A stretch of 6,377 nt of DNA from Syntrophomonadaceae bacterium. GTDB taxonomy: Bacteria; Bacillota; Dethiobacteria; SKNC01. The stretch is from NCBI GenBank assembly GCA_003555415.1, contig PWHX01000013.1, positions 1 through 6,377 of the forward strand, written 5' to 3'. Made by a program: the position numbers and the translations under genes. Positions 5,863 through 6,377 of the stretch are shown here, in pieces (positions within the stretch are counted from its first letter, which is position 1; every line of letters begins with the position of its first letter). The notes beneath the pieces are model-generated. The model searched no databases. It was not told the DNA's origin and saw nothing but the letters and a program-made list of their open reading frames with translations.

Positions 5863-6377
5863 GTGAAAGAGAGTTTATTGGCCCCGGGCCATTCCATGTG
5901 TGCAGGGTGCGGTCAGACTATTGCTGCCCGGATAATAACAGATACAGCCGGTCCTGACTCAGTAGTAGTTAACGCCACAGGTTGTTTGGAAGTGTCCACA
6001 AGCTTATATCCTAATTCCTCCTGGGGAATACCCTGGATTCACTCACTGTTTGAAAACGCGGCAGCTGTAGCTGCAGGCATTGAATCTGCCTTAAATTATT
6101 TGGGTAAAATAGACAACACCAAGGTAATCGCCCATGCAGGAGATGGCGGTACAGCTGATATTGGACTGCAGGCTCTTTCGGGAATGTGGGAAAGGGGCCA
6201 CAACATACTTTATGTTTGCCATGATAACAGTGCTTATATGAACACGGGGGTTCAGAGAAGCAGTCTAACTCCTTATAAAGCCAGTACAACTACCAGTCCG
6301 GCGGGAACACATTCCCTGGGGAACCCTTTCAGAGAGAAAGATATGATTAAAATAGCGGCAGCCCATAATATACCGTA
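5863..6377 (+). CDS. porB: 2-oxoacid (probably pyruvate):ferredoxin oxidoreductase, beta subunit (partial, 3' end missing)
   Basis: An open frame of 171 codons runs off the right edge, so roughly the first half to two thirds of PorB is present. PorB binds the thiamine diphosphate diphosphate/Mg2+ and one [4Fe-4S] cluster. Visible cluster ligands are Cys13 and Cys16 in HSMCAGCG and Cys41 in ATGC; the fourth cysteine of the family lies beyond the window. The thiamine motif is GDGGTADIGLQALSG (93-107) and, downstream, DNSAYMNTG (121-129), then VQRSSLTP (130-137). The start is GTG, with AAAGGGGGT (5848-5856) six bases upstream and the protein beginning just before the conserved GHSMCAGCG. The gene follows porA by 36 bases with no terminator between, so it is part of the same operon. 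Confidence 0.95.
   Translation, partial: MKESLLAPGHSMCAGCGQTIAARIITDTAGPDSVVVNATGCLEVSTSLYPNSSWGIPWIHSLFENAAAVAAGIESALNYLGKIDNTKVIAHAGDGGTADIGLQALSGMWERGHNILYVCHDNSAYMNTGVQRSSLTPYKASTTTSPAGTHSLGNPFREKDMIKIAAAHNIP

Noticed and set aside
6011..6289. 92-codon minus-strand open frame with many cysteines
   Set aside because: It lies entirely opposite the conserved thiamine-binding part of porB. The cysteine-rich look comes from reading the complement of conserved codons, with no cysteine spacing typical of a metal site.

Overview
The window looks like chromosomal DNA of an anaerobic, low-to-moderate G+C member of the Bacillota (Firmicutes), most likely a clostridial lineage. The basis is a perfect CIRCE element before groESL, strong AGGAGG-type ribosome binding sites before nearly every gene, TTG and GTG starts paired with strong Shine-Dalgarno sequences, and a four-subunit ferredoxin-dependent 2-oxoacid oxidoreductase. 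I cannot name the genus from sequence alone.

Layout. Positions 1-2150 hold a complete heat-shock operon: a promoter region with CIRCE, groES, groEL, and a strong palindromic terminator. Positions 2151-3509, on the minus strand, hold a stand-alone tryptophan synthase beta-like gene of the TrpB2 type. It converges on groEL and shares the terminator with it. Positions 3510-3812 are an A+T-rich divergent intergenic region with a good candidate promoter for trpB2 and a weaker one for the plus-strand operon. From 3813 to the right edge runs a porC-porD-porA-porB operon (gamma, delta, alpha, beta), with porB cut off by the window end.

The three transcription units do three separate jobs. GroES/GroEL fold proteins in the cytoplasm. 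TrpB2 probably makes tryptophan from serine and indole; no trpA lies in the window. The Por complex oxidatively decarboxylates a 2-oxoacid, most likely pyruvate, to an acyl-CoA and passes electrons to ferredoxin through the two [4Fe-4S] clusters of PorD and the cluster of PorB. Nothing in the window requires the three units to work together.

I found no mobile element, CRISPR array, RNA gene or clearly new system. The items worth a second look are regulatory (small palindromes at the groESL and por promoters, one shared terminator) and functional (the real role of the isolated TrpB2 and the exact substrate of the Por enzyme).
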